DNA of 64,000 nt from Owenia fusiformis (GCA_903813345.2 CAIIXF020000003.1:14584931-14648930), one strand, 5' to 3'. Numbered from the stretch's first letter, positions 34,943 through 47,445 are shown. Notes: generated from the letters alone by a model not told the origin. Translations and numbers: made by a program.

Positions 34943-35411
34943 GAATTGTGAAAATCATAAAATATATTTTGAAGTTGAATTTTTAAATTGAATTTAGAAA
35001 TTTCCTAGTCAAGATGGCATTTTTTATACGCCCCATCTAATTTATATCTGTGTTTCACATCACTCTTCTTCTTCCAGTTCAAGAAAACTGTAAGCATTAT
35101 TTCTTGGGTAATCCTAGATATGAGGTTAGACTTCCTATTCCCAATTTCAAAGAAGTTAGTTGTTAATAATTGTACAGATATAAAATATGGAACAATCTTT
35201 GTAATAGATAAAGGAATTATTTGATGAGTCTTTTTGATATGATCCCCTCATATGGTATTATAATGATGGACGTATTTCAGGTATTGATCTCGGGGTGTCT
35301 AGGTAATTGACACATATGACAACCTTTATTATGTTACATAGATCTCTCAGTGTATGTGTATCTTATGGGTTGATCTGAGCATGTCACTTTCATATGGTCG
35401 CGATTATTACA

Positions 35412-35565
35412 ATAATTCTCTGTTAAATTTGAATAAAGTACCCGATTTTCTGCCATTTCTGTACAATTTAGAGTGTTAACTACATGCTTATCTGCTTTAT
35501 TTCTCAAAAATTCCACACATTTTCACTGTATTTTGTATTTTAAACATGACTGTCACAACCATTTT
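35412..35565 (-). repeat. Family A copy
   Basis: TTAAATTTGAATAAAGTACC, CAATTTAGAGTGTTAACTAC and AAACATGACTGTC are in order. Confidence 0.65.
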
Positions 35566-36491
35566 TCATGACTGATCTATATCTGTATTCAAAGAGCCAT
35601 TCATGTATGTTATTTAACTCGTTTGAAGTAACTCAGCTGTAAGCAGGTGGAAGTAAGGTGGAAATAAATTGAAATAATTAATCGTGGATGATTTTTCAAA
35701 TTTTTTTCGCTTCCCGCTTTGACTAATTTAATTGTTCAGTGTCATTTCTCATTGAATTAGAATGCTGCATTACGCATAAATCAAATAGACGATTAATTTT
35801 TCTCATCTTTTTTTATTTTTTAAATTCAAAGGCTGATAAACTGATCAACCTTGACGAATCGGAAATCCTTTTAAAGCATACACTAAGGCTCGAGCAGGTA
35901 ACATTAACCTTTCTCATTATGTTTTTGTAGGAGTTGATAAAATAGAATTCGACTTTGATGTATTTTAACATATCATTTGTTTACAAAGAGATTTGGTTGC
36001 GATGATTGAAACTGTTTAAGTCAACAGAGAGTTTGAGCATTATCTTTAACATATCCATCCGCCGTATCTTTTACAATAATTTGATATTCTATCAATTTCT
36101 CTTCTGTCACTTATAATACTTTTCACATATTGGCGCTTTTGTAACAGATAGATAAGATGCTTTTTAGACCTGCATATACAAATATTATTTTCACACAACA
36201 AAAGAATGAAATATTATTTATGGTTCACTTTTCATTACAATTTTATAAAAGAAGATAGCAAATAGAAAATTACGGGAATTAAAGTCTGGTTGATTATGCC
36301 ACCGCAAAACAGCATTTGAGCTAAAAAAATTTCAAATAGTTAATATCTTCTTGTTAAACATATGACCAACACGATTTAGCCTAAGTGTGAATTCATAACG
36401 GATAAGTTGATTGACAATGTGCTTCTACTTGATGGTTCTCAACTTGATGGATCGCTATATAGAGTGACTAAAAAGATACACCACTGGGTGA

Positions 36492-36678
36492 ACTGTCGTC
36501 TGCTCTCACTTATTCCATTCCATTCTCTCTAAAATTTGAATAAAGTGTCTGATTTTCTTGCATTTCTATATAATTTAGAGTCTAACCTACATGCCTGTTT
36601 ACTTTATTTCATGCTATTTCCACTCTTTTTCACTCTATTTTGTATTTTAAAACACGACCCTTGTGGCATTTTATCAAA
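36492..36678 (-). repeat. Family A copy, full length and used as reference
   Basis: GTCGTCTGCTCAC, CTCTCTAAAATTTGAATAAA, CTACATGCCTGTTTACTTTA, CACTCTATTTTGTATTTTAA and CATTTTATC follow in order over about 187 bp. Confidence 0.75.
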
Positions 36679-36892
36679 GGGCAGTGTTATCTCTGACATA
36701 TTGAACATGATTCTCATGTGACTTATAGAAAATAACAACGAAGCTGTCCTTGCAACAAAAGAGAAAAGAATGTAATTTACAGATTAGATACAATCCTGTC
36801 AAATTTCTGACAAATACTTGAATTTGGCCTAAATAAAGGAATAGTTGGTCAGAATAGAATTTTCAAATTCAAATTTCTTCTATGATATGTGT

Positions 36893-37010
36893 TTATTATG
36901 TCACCACCACATAATGTTATAGTGTCCAACTTTTTGTGGATGGTGTTTGACATTCTTTGTTTGGCAATTGGTGTTTGGCATTCAGTGGTCATCGTCTGTC
37001 AGAGAAGTAT
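36893..37010 (-). repeat. Family C copy
   Basis: It starts TTATTATGTCACCACCACA and contains GGATGGTGTTTGACATTC and TTGGTGTTTGGCATTC, the reverse of the 7.2- and 7.6-kb copies. Confidence 0.55.
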
Positions 37011-37599
37011 ATCTCTTATTTGACTAATTTGGTGCTAGGGTCAGGAAAAAGGCAGGGAAAATCAAAATGGTTTTCTTAACCTTGAAAGATCAGGGAATTT
37101 CAGAATTCCTTCAAAATGGCTAAAATGTTCAGGTGATTTTAGAATTATAGGAGCTCAGGAATTTAAAGTGGGTAGAATTTTGAAATAAGGGAATTTTGAT
37201 TTAAAAATGTTGTGGCAACTCTATAATCTCCAAACATAGTTGACATTGTCACTATATAATTCTCTAAAGTAATTTGACGGATACAGCTGAATAAATTATC
37301 AGCAATTCAACACTTCAGAAAAATCCCTTCAGTGATTTGTTTAAAAAAAGGAAAGTTCATTTTACAGATGAAAATGCTGAAGTGTGACTGTCTGAATGGA
37401 TACAGACAATGAAATCAGATTTTGTCAGATTATGCAGTTTTTTTTCCTGAGAAGGAAACTAGCATCCATTTAGTATGTATTGTTTTATTTTGGCATTTTA
37501 TCAGAATATACAGATGAACATCTTGAGAGTGAACACTGCCAAGATCAGCTTTATATGCATATAACAGTTCAGATTAACAAGTTGTGATTTCATGGCTGG

Positions 37600-37690
37600 C
37601 TAGCCAGACAATGTGACCCAAAGTGTTCACATTGTGAGTCTTTCACATTGTGAGTCTTTCTCATTGTGAGTCTTTCTCATTCACAAGTTT
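37600..37690. repeat. Family B fragment with 18-19-bp tandem repeat
   Basis: CATTGTGAGTCTTTCTCAT is repeated three times after CCCAAAGTGTTCAC, a family B interior motif. Confidence 0.5.
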
Positions 37691-37754
37691 AGCTGTATCA
37701 TATAGAAAATATATGAAGGATGAATGGGGGACAAAGGTTCACATATAACATACA

Positions 37755-37931
37755 CAGTTAAACCTGTATACAGTATATTGAACATTTTTTGCCAAGAAAA
37801 AACCTCCAGTGTTGTAGGTGGTCATTGCAGGGAGGGTAATTAGTACAGAAGTCGATAGAGTATGGTGTAAGGGTGTCTACTAGAGACAGGTGTTCACTAG
37901 AGAGAGGTGTTCACTAAGACAGGTTTTACTG
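37755..37931. mobile_element. Family B pogo-like MITE
   Basis: CAGTTAAACCTGT opens and ACAGGTTTTACTG closes the element. TA follows on the right. The left flank is CA instead of TA. AGGTGTTCACTA is repeated near the right end. Confidence 0.7.
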
Positions 37932-38059
37932 TAGTAGTATTCTCCTCTGTATCATTTGAGTCAGTATCCTCTGCCACTACCTCCCCGGTAGTCCTTAAGT
38001 TTACCTAGATTCCTTAATCATTGTCTCTTCATCCTCCTAATCAGGTGTCCAGAATCCGT

Positions 38060-38290
38060 ACCTCCTTCTTCCCCCTGCTATAACCAATTTGGAAGCGCCC
38101 GATTTAACTGAATCACGTGATCTAATTATGCACAATGACTTACACATGATTTCTGTCGCAGTGTTGCGACAGCCAATCAGAATGCGAGTTCTTAATCGGG
38201 GAAATGCTAATTGCTTATCGTAGGGGGTAAAAAGAAAGAATATAGTCTGGATTTTGAAGCCCTGCGATCGGAGGATGTTGTCTCTTATTC
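38060..38290. promoter_or_regulatory. Candidate intronic enhancer
   Basis: This stretch, less AT-rich and repeat-free, has densely placed motifs: TCACGTGA E-box (38113-38120), CTAATTATGCA, and a perfect 7-bp-stem hairpin TGTCGCA-GTGT-TGCGACA (38154-38171). A CCAAT box follows immediately, then TTAATCGGGG and ATGCTAATTGC (POU/homeodomain-like). Such clusters are typical of regulatory DNA in introns of developmental regulators. Function is inferred only. Confidence 0.3.
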
Positions 38291-38897
38291 CCTACTTTTG
38301 TATATAATACATACATACATAATACAAGTTTCCCTTTCCCATTTTCAATTGACCCTCTGATAAGGCATCTTTCTTACACTAATTTTAGTTCAATTACATG
38401 GCAACAATCCTTAATCTCTGTCTCCCTCAACCCCCCAATCCCATCCATTAACTGTGATACATTTTATATCCAACGTTAAGACTCTTCTCTGAACATCAGC
38501 GGTTTGTCTTTCTTTTTATGTTTGATGTCCTCATGTCCCACTGAGCGTTAGGCTATATCTATACATATCCACAATTCTGTCGAATTTATCAATTGTCTAT
38601 TATTAAATTAGGCGACAGCAAATGACAGAACTTTGCAAAGATATGATAGGTGTACGAAAAGCGTATATGAAGTCATTAATTAAAATGTAGCATATGTTTT
38701 TCGCTCACGCAATAATGTCATTATCGTGAAGAACTGACGAGGCTAGATATCATCTCATCGGTCTTTTATACTTCTATCTGTCAATTTTCATTTTACGCTA
38801 AAATACATGTCAGTTATGAATAGTGCCACAATGTTCGCAACTGTGTTTAATTCAATAGGCTTGCTTAATACTAAATTCTCAGTACCTTGCTATTCTG

Positions 38898-39015
38898 TCA
38901 AAATTTGTAAAAGAGTGGAATTAGCAAGGAATAAAGTAAACAGGCATGACGTGTAAACTCCATATGCAATAAAATTAAACATTTCATTCAAATCTCACAG
39001 AGAAAGGCAAAAATC
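38898..39015 (+). repeat. Family A copy, central and 3' part
   Basis: AAGAGTGGAATTAGCAAGGA, ATAAAGTAAACAGGCATGA and TTTCATTCAAATCTCACAGA are kept. Confidence 0.6.
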
Positions 39016-39332
39016 GTTTTGTGTAGACAATCATCTAGAAAATGTTCATGGGGATTTTCTGAGTGATGACCCTAGTATAGATAAAGCCTTTAATAGTAGG
39101 AAATATCATGTACTAATCGATCATTTCATCACTAATGTCAGAGTCCGAGTCTATCTAATGCGAACTGTCAATCATAACAAATTATAAGCATAGTTTTATC
39201 TCCAATAACAGCACATAAATACTTTAACAAAATGTCAAAGTGTCAGAGTGTTATATCTTCGGGTAATTTACTATGAACTTGGTCAATATAGTGAAGTACG
39301 TGTGTTGGTCACTAGTTTCGAAATTACAACAA

Positions 39333-39503
39333 ATAGTTAAACCTGTGTACAGTGAACACCTATGGAGCCACAAAAATGTGAATACTACAGGTTGGTGTTT
39401 GCTACAGAGAGACAATTTTATACAGAGCTCAGTGGAGTATGTGCTGAGAAGAGGTGTTCACTAAACATAGGTGTTCGAGGTGTTCATTAAGACATGGTTA
39501 CCT
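39333..39503. mobile_element. Family B MITE, worn ends
   Basis: TAGTTAAACCTGTGTACAG opens it. GAGGTGTTCACTAA and AGGTGTTCATTAAGACATGG close it. Confidence 0.55.
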
Positions 39504-40379
39504 GTCATTTGTATTCATGGACTTAGTTAGCTATAAGATGTTACTTACATTTTACAAAAAAAATTTAAAAGTCTCTTTGCTGAAACTTGATATTATGCAA
39601 CATGGAGTTAAATAACATCCTCTTTGCCTCAAGTTTTACCTCGCCCTTATTTATATTTGCCTCTCCTATTCTTTTGATCCTGGTTGTGCCCCTGGTATTG
39701 AATATTTATGACTTTAAGGTTGTCCAAGCTTTGATCTTTGATAGGATTGCATACTGACATCTTGTCAAAACAATCCCAAAGTTGTTCTTCCCTTCCTACC
39801 TTAAGGGCAACAAAGTTTGAAATAAATGTAGGTGGTTTTACATGGCAGATGTCTAATTGCAGAGGAATGCATAAAACACATTATTTTTGTCTGGATAATG
39901 CCACAAGATAATTTAACGTCATTGTCTTAAAGTTTGAACTTCAAGATATTTATATGAACAGTACAGTGAAATTATCATCTGCTTAATATGATACAGTATA
40001 GGAAAGCAATTGTAGGAAGGCTTGCGCTTAAGGTGTCCCTTTTCTACAAAATTTAGAGTATAACTGTTTCTTTGCTTATCTCAGTCATATGCATTGTGAA
40101 ACTTGACTGTTGACTGTTTTGACATTTTTGCTTCTCTTGTAGCAGTTTTCTAAAAACTCAAAATCAATTGAATGTTGAATTAGACATTTGTAGATTTAAG
40201 CAGTCTGAGAAGAGTGTACATGTAAATGTAGACACTGTTATTCTCAAGTATTGATAAAAATATTTGATTAGAATGTCTATTGGATTGAAGTGTTTGAAGT
40301 TGTCCATCACCTGTTTGAGTGACGCCGGGGCATAATTCCTGAGAAGAAAATCACACGATAGATACGTTAAAAACATCAA

Positions 40380-40532
40380 ATAGAAAGGAATAGAAAGATA
40401 TTAGCAAGAAATGAAATTGGTATCCATGAAGTATAAACTCTATATTTGATAAAAATTAAATCAAAATAGACACTTTATTCAAATTCTAGAGAGAAATTGA
40501 CGAGATTAAAATATGAGCAGACGGACATTTTT
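40380..40532 (+). repeat. Family A copy
   Basis: ACACTTTATTCAAATTCTAG, AGAGAAATTGACGAG and GAGCAGACGGACATTTTT are intact. Confidence 0.65.
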
Positions 40533-40639
40533 AGAATTAGGTTGAGACAGGCAGATGGTGAAGATGACACTGTCTTTCACAAACGTCTTAAATCAATCTG
40601 TAAAAATATTATCTAATAAGATAATAATAGTGATAATAG

Positions 40640-40808
40640 CGCATAAGCCATCTGTTGAAATGTACCGAATATAATTATTGATTTGTGTTTCTTGTCATGT
40701 CTTAAAATGTAAGGTAAATGGGGAATAAGCATTGATAAATGTGAATAAAAAGCCAATTTGTGATTCTTGTCATGTATTAAAGTGCAAGGTAAATGGGGCA
40801 TAAGCATT
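40640..40808. repeat. Tandem duplication of ~70 bp
   Basis: TTCTTGTCATGTCTTAAAAT then GTAAGGTAAATGGGGAATAA recurs as TTCTTGTCATGTATTAAAGT then GCAAGGTAAATGGGGCATAA. Confidence 0.65.
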
Positions 40809-40814
40809 AGGTAA

Positions 40815-40925
40815 TGTGAATAGAAATGGTATCGAAAATAAAATCAAGTACAACTCTAAATCGTGCAAAAATACCAGAAAATTGGGAAATTCTGTTATAT
40901 TGGAGAGGAATTCAAAAGTAGTTGA
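40815..40925 (+). repeat. Family A copy, diverged
   Basis: AAATAAAATCAAGTA, CTAAATCGTGCAAAAATACC and GAGAGGAATTC retain the order of family landmarks. Confidence 0.4.
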
Positions 40926-42179
40926 TATAGCTGCTTTTTAACAGAATAATAGGTTTACTTTAAAATGACTGAGGAAATAAGTAAACAGTGTTGAAGAGAA
41001 CTTGTCATGAAATGTAAAATTGTTAACTTTTATTAATATCATCGAGATTGGGTGTCATTACTCATTGGTATAAAGTATACTACTACATGACCCACAAACT
41101 TTTGAACTATAGAATTTCTGCCATTTATGAAGTAAAATATATTGTTCATGTCAACACAATAGGTAAATAAATTACCCTATCATTGAGCATAAGGCTGTAA
41201 AACAAACCCCTAAGTTATTAATCAAGGCAAAAATTATCTAAAATACTTTTTACACGGCACCTCCCAAAACATTTATTCTTTCAAACGTGAGTTTTTTTGT
41301 TTTTCATGCTCTAAAATCTGTAAATGTTTATTTTGTTGAAATTATGAAATAACTATTGATTAAACTTGTTTGTTAGTATTATCTAATGGTATCTTCATTC
41401 TTGTTTTAATGTAAAGGTTTGACAAAAATGTTCCCATGTGATATTTTTTGTAAAGGAATAACATATATGATTTCATGCATATGAATCATACTCTATAATG
41501 TTGCAATAAATATATAAATTGAAATAAATTATTTTTATTCGCAATTGTTATAATATATGGGCCTGTATGATTAACTGAATATGGAAACAATAGAAATAAT
41601 AATAACAAAAGCAATTTATAATAAATCCAGTTAGTATTTTTTTAATTACAACATCTCAATATCAATATGTCATTCTCATTTCTTTCACTGGAGTTTTGAA
41701 TGAGATACCAAATTTTCCTTTACTCCTCTATAATGTTGTTCTCAATGTCAGTTTTGTGACTGTTTATTGCAATCTTTAGACTATGAATACAACTTTCTCT
41801 CTGTAATTGCAATTTCAAAGATGATCTCATTGTCATTTACAATCTCATTGTCGTTTACACATTTTATCAAGGTCATGCCTGTGTACAATTTTAAGATCTC
41901 TATCAAAGTATAAAGTTAACACATCTAAGCAAGAGAGAACTGTACATGGGTTGAAAACGTTGGAAACATGGGTTCATTAAACTTACCCACAGGCTGCCGA
42001 GGCAACAAATCATATGGAATCATTGAAAAAGTTCAGAAAATGTCAGATAATGAGTTAAATGTCACGTCATTGATAAATTGGGGAACTCAATATGCACATC
42101 TATCAGTGTTGGATGATGTGATATTGTACACACTCTCTCATCCATCTTACACTGATCTTTGCTGCCCTCAGGTGCCTTA

Positions 42180-42475
42180 GGGGTTCTTTGGGGATTTTTG
42201 GTGCTCTCATAGTCCTTTGGAGATCTCTCGAGGTTCTTTGGGGATGTTTGTTGCCTCCAGAGTCCTTTGGGGATCTTGCATCTTGCAGGGTCCTAGGGGT
42301 TCTTTGGGAATGTTTGGTACTCTCAGAGTCCTTTTGGATCTTTTTGGGTGCTTTGGTGATGTTTAGTGCTCCCAGAGTCATTTGGGGATCTTGCGGGTTC
42401 CTTAGGGTTCTTTGGGGATGTTTAGTGCTCCCAGAATCTTTTGGGGGTATTTTAATGTCCTTGGGGGTTGTTTTG
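42180..42475. repeat. GGTTCTTTGGGGATGTTT minisatellite, ~5 units of 50-65 bp
   Basis: Units contain GGTTCTTTGGGGATG, AGTGCTCCCAGAGTC and TTTGGGGATCTTGC. The array is G-rich on the plus strand and stop-poor. Open frames of 125 and 157 codons on opposite strands cover it and have no family resemblance. Confidence 0.8.
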
Positions 42476-43059
42476 GACAAATGTCATCCATGGGCATCAA
42501 TATGGCCATGGTATTCTTTGGGGACTGTCAAGAACAGAATGCAAGTAGTAAGAGGTATGGTGTCAAAATTCCAAATTAGACAAAAAGACAAAATGTTCAG
42601 AAGTGGAAATCAGATAAACAATAATATGAGCACTTTTGATATGTATAATATATCAAATTAGTTTTATTGTCATTTGAAATTTGAGGAGCTTCAGTTTCCA
42701 GACATTAACAGTTTTCACCAATGATGACAATGGACCGTTTGATATTACACACAAAGATCTCATTCAAGTATAAACGTATATATCATTGTGTTTTAATAGT
42801 AGCCTAATGTCATTTCCTTTGAAAGAAAGCTTGGTGAATTCTAGAATGAAGGACAAGGATAAGTAATATTGATGTCATTTATTTCATTTATTTTATTTTT
42901 GTAGCAAAGTTTGATTGAAATACCTGATAATAGGCTACGGCTATAGCCCCCCCTCCCCCTTATATTTTTCTCGGGTATTTGTATTATGCATGACTATTGT
43001 ATGGTTAATTCATAGAAATCTCGCTCAAATATAAAGTGACAGGGCAAGATTGAAAGGTA

Positions 43060-43250
43060 CCAGATTCCCTTGTTCTGGTATGGGGCCTTCTACTTAACTT
43101 CCCGCTTTATGAACAAATGGCACATCACCATGGAAACGACAGTGATAAATAAGTAATAAGTATGATAAATTTCCCACAGTGTGGAAGCCATTTTTTCTCC
43201 CCGAGCATTATTTTCGTAGTCATCTGACATTAAACTGGCACTTCTAAATA
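43060..43250. promoter_or_regulatory. Candidate regulatory stretch
   Basis: A non-repetitive, less AT-rich segment with CCATGGAAAC (half X-box), TGTGGAAGCC and GTAGTCATCTGAC. Weak, motif-only evidence. Confidence 0.15.
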
Positions 43251-43399
43251 ACTTTCAATTTTTCATTTGTGATCGTAACAGACATTTGTAAATATCAACT
43301 ACTCAGGACAGCCACTCAATTTAATATGCCCTTAAACAGGGAATGGGCATGATCTCAGGCCTACCCCTACATATGAAATCATGACAGATATGTTCTTAA

Positions 43400-43552
43400 A
43401 TTCTAAATCGCAACGAGATAAAATGATTTATTGATAAATTAGTTAGATAGGCATGAAGGTAACACATTAAATTATATAAAAATGACAAAAAATCAGACAC
43501 TTTATTCAAATTTTATTGAAAAGGAGTGGAATGAGCTCGAGCAGACAGAGAA
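43400..43552 (+). repeat. Family A copy
   Basis: AAATTATATAAAAATGACAA and CAGACACTTTATTCAAATTT are kept, ending CGAGCAGACAG. Confidence 0.6.
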
Positions 43553-43962
43553 TTTCTGCATGTACTTCATTTCGAAGGTCTCTGAATTTTTGAAGTATGA
43601 TTCATATTTGCTTCGACATTAATTAATTTTGTTTTGAAATCGCTACTTAGATTGATTTATTGAGGAGGAACTTAGTAAGTATGTCTAGTTTCCATTTTGG
43701 TTATACTCAGAGATGACCCAAACAATCAACCTCCTCTTTTGGTTCTTGATTATGATTGGTCATGCCAGGTCACATGATTGTCCGAATGAATTTTGGGCAA
43801 GTGGTTTGTTTGGTTTGTGAATATGTATTTTTTGGTTAATAGATTGTGAGCATATGCTTGGAGAGGCATGTAACACTTGATAACATGTTTGATGAATAGT
43901 CAGCACTCCTCATCAATTTCTATTACCTTTGCGTTGCATATCTGAGACATAAAAGCGTAACG

Positions 43963-44125
43963 GCCATGATTTGAAATGCAAAATAGAGTAGGACAGACAG
44001 ACATGAGGGACAAATGACATACATACATATGTAGTAGATACTCTAAATTGTATAGAAATCACAAAATTCCAAGCACTTTAATCAAATTTAAGAGAGGAAT
44101 TATGTGATATCAGCGTGACCAGATT
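43963..44125 (+). repeat. Family A copy
   Basis: GGCCATGATTTGAAATGCAA, AATAGAGTAGG and CTAAATTGTATAGAAATCAC mark it. Confidence 0.6.
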
Positions 44126-45337
44126 TTGTTTTATGCGAAGGTTTGTATTTCACATGAGACTCGCCCTATGGTGTTAACCCATCATTCATAGAGATATCCA
44201 ACTCTGGGGACAACAACCGAAGTAACGTTTCACTTGTCATGCATCAACAATATGTTTGTTCTTTTCATAAAACTATATCTTACAAACTGCAGACACCTTA
44301 TCATACTCCAATTAGGAAATCATTTAGATTTCATACATCATGTTGTTGTTTTTGTGTTTCCTCTTTTTCATTGGAATCTTGAGGAAAATCATCTGCTTTT
44401 GTCTTTAAAATAAACTTGTTGTAAGGAACTTGAAGATTGACAAGACAGAATAAGTCTTGTATTACTTTCTTCAGTTTTTGTGTCTGTTATCGCATATTAC
44501 ACAAAGACTTAATTTAACTTAACAATCTCAAGATTGCAATGGAAAAAAATAAAAAGATAATGAAGAATCTTACATGTTACATCTGTAGTTACAGTATCAT
44601 AGGAGTATTAATTAAGTGAAAAATGAATGTTTTTTAGAGAATCGTTATTAATGACATTTATGATATGAAGTGTCGGTAAGAATATTTTGGCCTTCCCTGG
44701 AGCAATGTCTATCATTCAAATCTTCATTTCGCCCTCTAGAGAAAAGATTCCATGAAAATTTTGCCGTTTTTTACATTTTGGTGCTCATCATTTATTCTAT
44801 TCACTTTCTGTAACGACGTCCATCAAGGCTTGTCATTCATGTGGGATTTCCATGTCAGTAATGTTTCATACTTTGCATAAGCGTCTGATCAACATTTTGT
44901 TATTTGTATATTTTCCGAAAGATATATGAGGCCTATTACTTTAAGAAGTGGATGGAAAGCCAGATAAGGGAAAGTTGGCAGGCAGTTTATCCCAATGACG
45001 ACTACTCAGGGGAGGGGGGTTATGGTCTTTCAGCTAGCCTCTTTTTCAAATCAAATCCGTCTGCATGCAAGATTGGCTTAGTTTACAGTCTGGGTTGCTG
45101 AGTTATGGATGTCTTATTTAATGGAAAGGTATCACTCATCTCTATCATGTCCAAACTTGGTGCGTTTAACCCACAAAGAAGTGATCTGCATCTTGCAGTT
45201 TCACATATATGGTTTGGGTCACATGACCCTGCTAAGGCTCATGGAAGTTGACATCCTCCTTTAAGTAAAATATATTTAGATCAATCAAGACATATACATG
45301 TCAGATATTATATGGCATGAGTCAGCATGTGAAAATA

Positions 45338-45510
45338 ACACCAAGTGTCATGTTTTTAAATGAAAAATAGAGCATAAAAGAGAGGAAAAGCCAAGGAATA
45401 AAATAAACTGGTATATCATGCAAACATTAAATTGTAAAGAAATACTAAAAAATCAAATAGTTCATTCATTTTTTATTGAGAAATGACAGGAAAAGCAAAC
45501 AGTATGAATT
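45338..45510 (+). repeat. Family A copy
   Basis: GTCATGTTTTTAAATGAAAA, CAAGGAATAAAATAAAC and TTTATTGAGAAATGA are in order. Confidence 0.6.
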
Positions 45511-45854
45511 ACATTTTTTGAAATTTATCTGTCTCTCCACATCCTGTTGCTTGATTTCACCTTACCATTTATCAAATATTTATATAAACAGATGAAAAAA
45601 TGCTTCCCCTTTCATGATTATTCCGAGCATATTGTCTCCGAAAACATTACCAAATTGTTTCTCGTCTACCACATTTTTAATCTGATTACGAGCATTTCTT
45701 TTATTTTTTTGCATTAAATTCCTGTTACTAGTTCCTCTTTTTTACTAACATATCGTATAAAGTATTTTCAAATGATAACCAGAGTCTCAGTGGAACTTTT
45801 GATGTGGGCGATAAATTAATGACTGTTTAGGTGATTTGTTTTGGTAAGTATATT

Positions 45855-46230
45855 AGACAGGACATAACTGGCAGAAATTGATGGTCTACAGGTGAAGATT
45901 GGATGGGTAGTTGAAGGAGGGGGGGGGGGGCACAAAATATGGGGTACAGAAATGGGGAAAAATTGAGGGGGTGAGGGAGGGTAGGGTTGGTAAGTGAAGC
46001 AGGCTGGATAATAAGTGGCAGAAATTGATATTATACCGTTGAAGATTCGATTGGTAGTTGAAGAGGGGGATGTATACGCAATAGGGGTACAGGAATGGGG
46101 AACATTTGAGGGGGTGGTACAGGAATGGGGAACATTTGAGGGGGTGAGGGAGGGTAGGGTTGGTAAGTGAAGCAGACTTGATAATAAGTGGCAGAAATTG
46201 ATATTATACAGGTGAAATGTGAATATAGGC
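45855..46230. repeat. ~170-bp tandem duplication with G-quadruplex motifs
   Basis: GGCAGAAATTGATATTATAC and TTGGTAAGTGAAGCAG recur about 175 bp apart, with a further 34-bp duplication of GGTACAGGAATGGGGAACAT at 46089-46140. GGGGGTGAGGGAGGGTAGGG, a canonical four-tract quadruplex motif, occurs at 45967-45986 and 46140-46159. Confidence 0.8.
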
Positions 46231-46310
46231 TTGAATTGATTTTGGTTACAGTGAAGGTGGCGCTGACATATGATAGAATATTATGGCATGGAGAGGATAG
46301 ATTCAACTTG

Positions 46311-47080
46311 AGGGTACAGAGAAAGCCTAACCTAGTCATTAAGGTTATGAAGAAGTACAGGGCGACCCCAAAAATGTAACTCTCTAATTTGAAATAACTT
46401 TCAAGTTAGGAGTACAGAGAAAGCTAGCTAGTCATTAGTGTTATTAAGAAGTACAGGGTGATCCCAAAAAATGTAACTCTCCCATTTGAAATAACTTTCA
46501 AGTTGGGATTACAGAGAAAGCTAGCTAGTCATTAAGGTTATAAAGAAGTACAGGGTGATGCCAAAAATGTAACTCTCTCATTTGAAATGAGTTTCAAGTC
46601 GAGGGTACAGAGAAAGCTAGCTAGTCATAAGGGTTATGAGGAAGTACAGGGTGATCCCAAAAATGTAACTCTAATTTGAAATAACTTTCAAGCTGGGGGT
46701 ACAGAGAAAGCTAGCTAGTCATTAAGGTTATAAAGAAGTACAGGGTGATCCCAAAAAATGTAACTCTCCCATTTGAAATAACTTTCAAGTTGGGATTACA
46801 GAGAAAGCTAGCTAGTCATTAAGGTTATAAAGAAGTACAGGGTGACGCCAAAAATGTAACTCTCTCATTTGAAATGAGTTTCAAGTCGAGGGTACAGAGA
46901 AAGCTAGCTAGTCATAAGGGTTATGAGGAAGTACAGGGTGACCCCAAAAATATAACTCTCATTTGAAATAACTTTCAAGTCGGGGGTACAGAGAAAGCTA
47001 GCTAGTCAAAAGAATTATGAGGAAATACAGGGTGACTCCAAATAAGTAACATTTTAATTTGAAATACTTTCTCAATTGTG
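46311..47080. repeat. ~95-bp tandem array, 8 units, three-unit higher-order period
   Basis: Each unit runs from TACAGAGAAAGCTAGCTAGT through TACAGGGTGATCCCAAAAAT and GTAACTCTC to AACTTTCAAG. Units 2-3-4 (46408-46694) and 5-6-7 (46695-46981) match each other better than they match their neighbours, sharing TTACAGAG in the second unit and TGAGTTTCAAGTCG at its end. This gives a period of about 287 bp. Units 1 and 8 are diverged, as expected at array edges. ACAGGGTG...CCCAAAA resembles mariner-type terminal repeats. Confidence 0.88.
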
Positions 47081-47445
47081 GTAGAATCTTCTTGAATTTC
47101 ATGTTTAGATAAACTGCTAACTGTGACAATGTTGTATGATACTCTTAATTGCATGAAAATTTCGAGATTTGGAGATTCCGAAATCAGAGTATAACATTTT
47201 GGGCCACCTTGTAAACTAAAAGAATATACCATACTTGGGGCACTAGAGGTGCCATATGCCAACATTTTATATGGCATTTTCTAATGGCAATAGTACTTAT
47301 TCATTGATACATCTCTATATGCACTTATTATAAAATATTTAAGAGCATTTCTAATAATGTGACATGTGTCAGACAGACGCATTTTATTATGGATAATAAA
47401 AAGATTTGACACGTTTACTGACACATATAAATTATATTTTGCATA

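Noticed and set aside
42103-42661. Opposed frames of 125 and 157 codons as protein genes
   Set aside because: A repeat-driven composition, no start context or family similarity. Kept only as a minisatellite finding.
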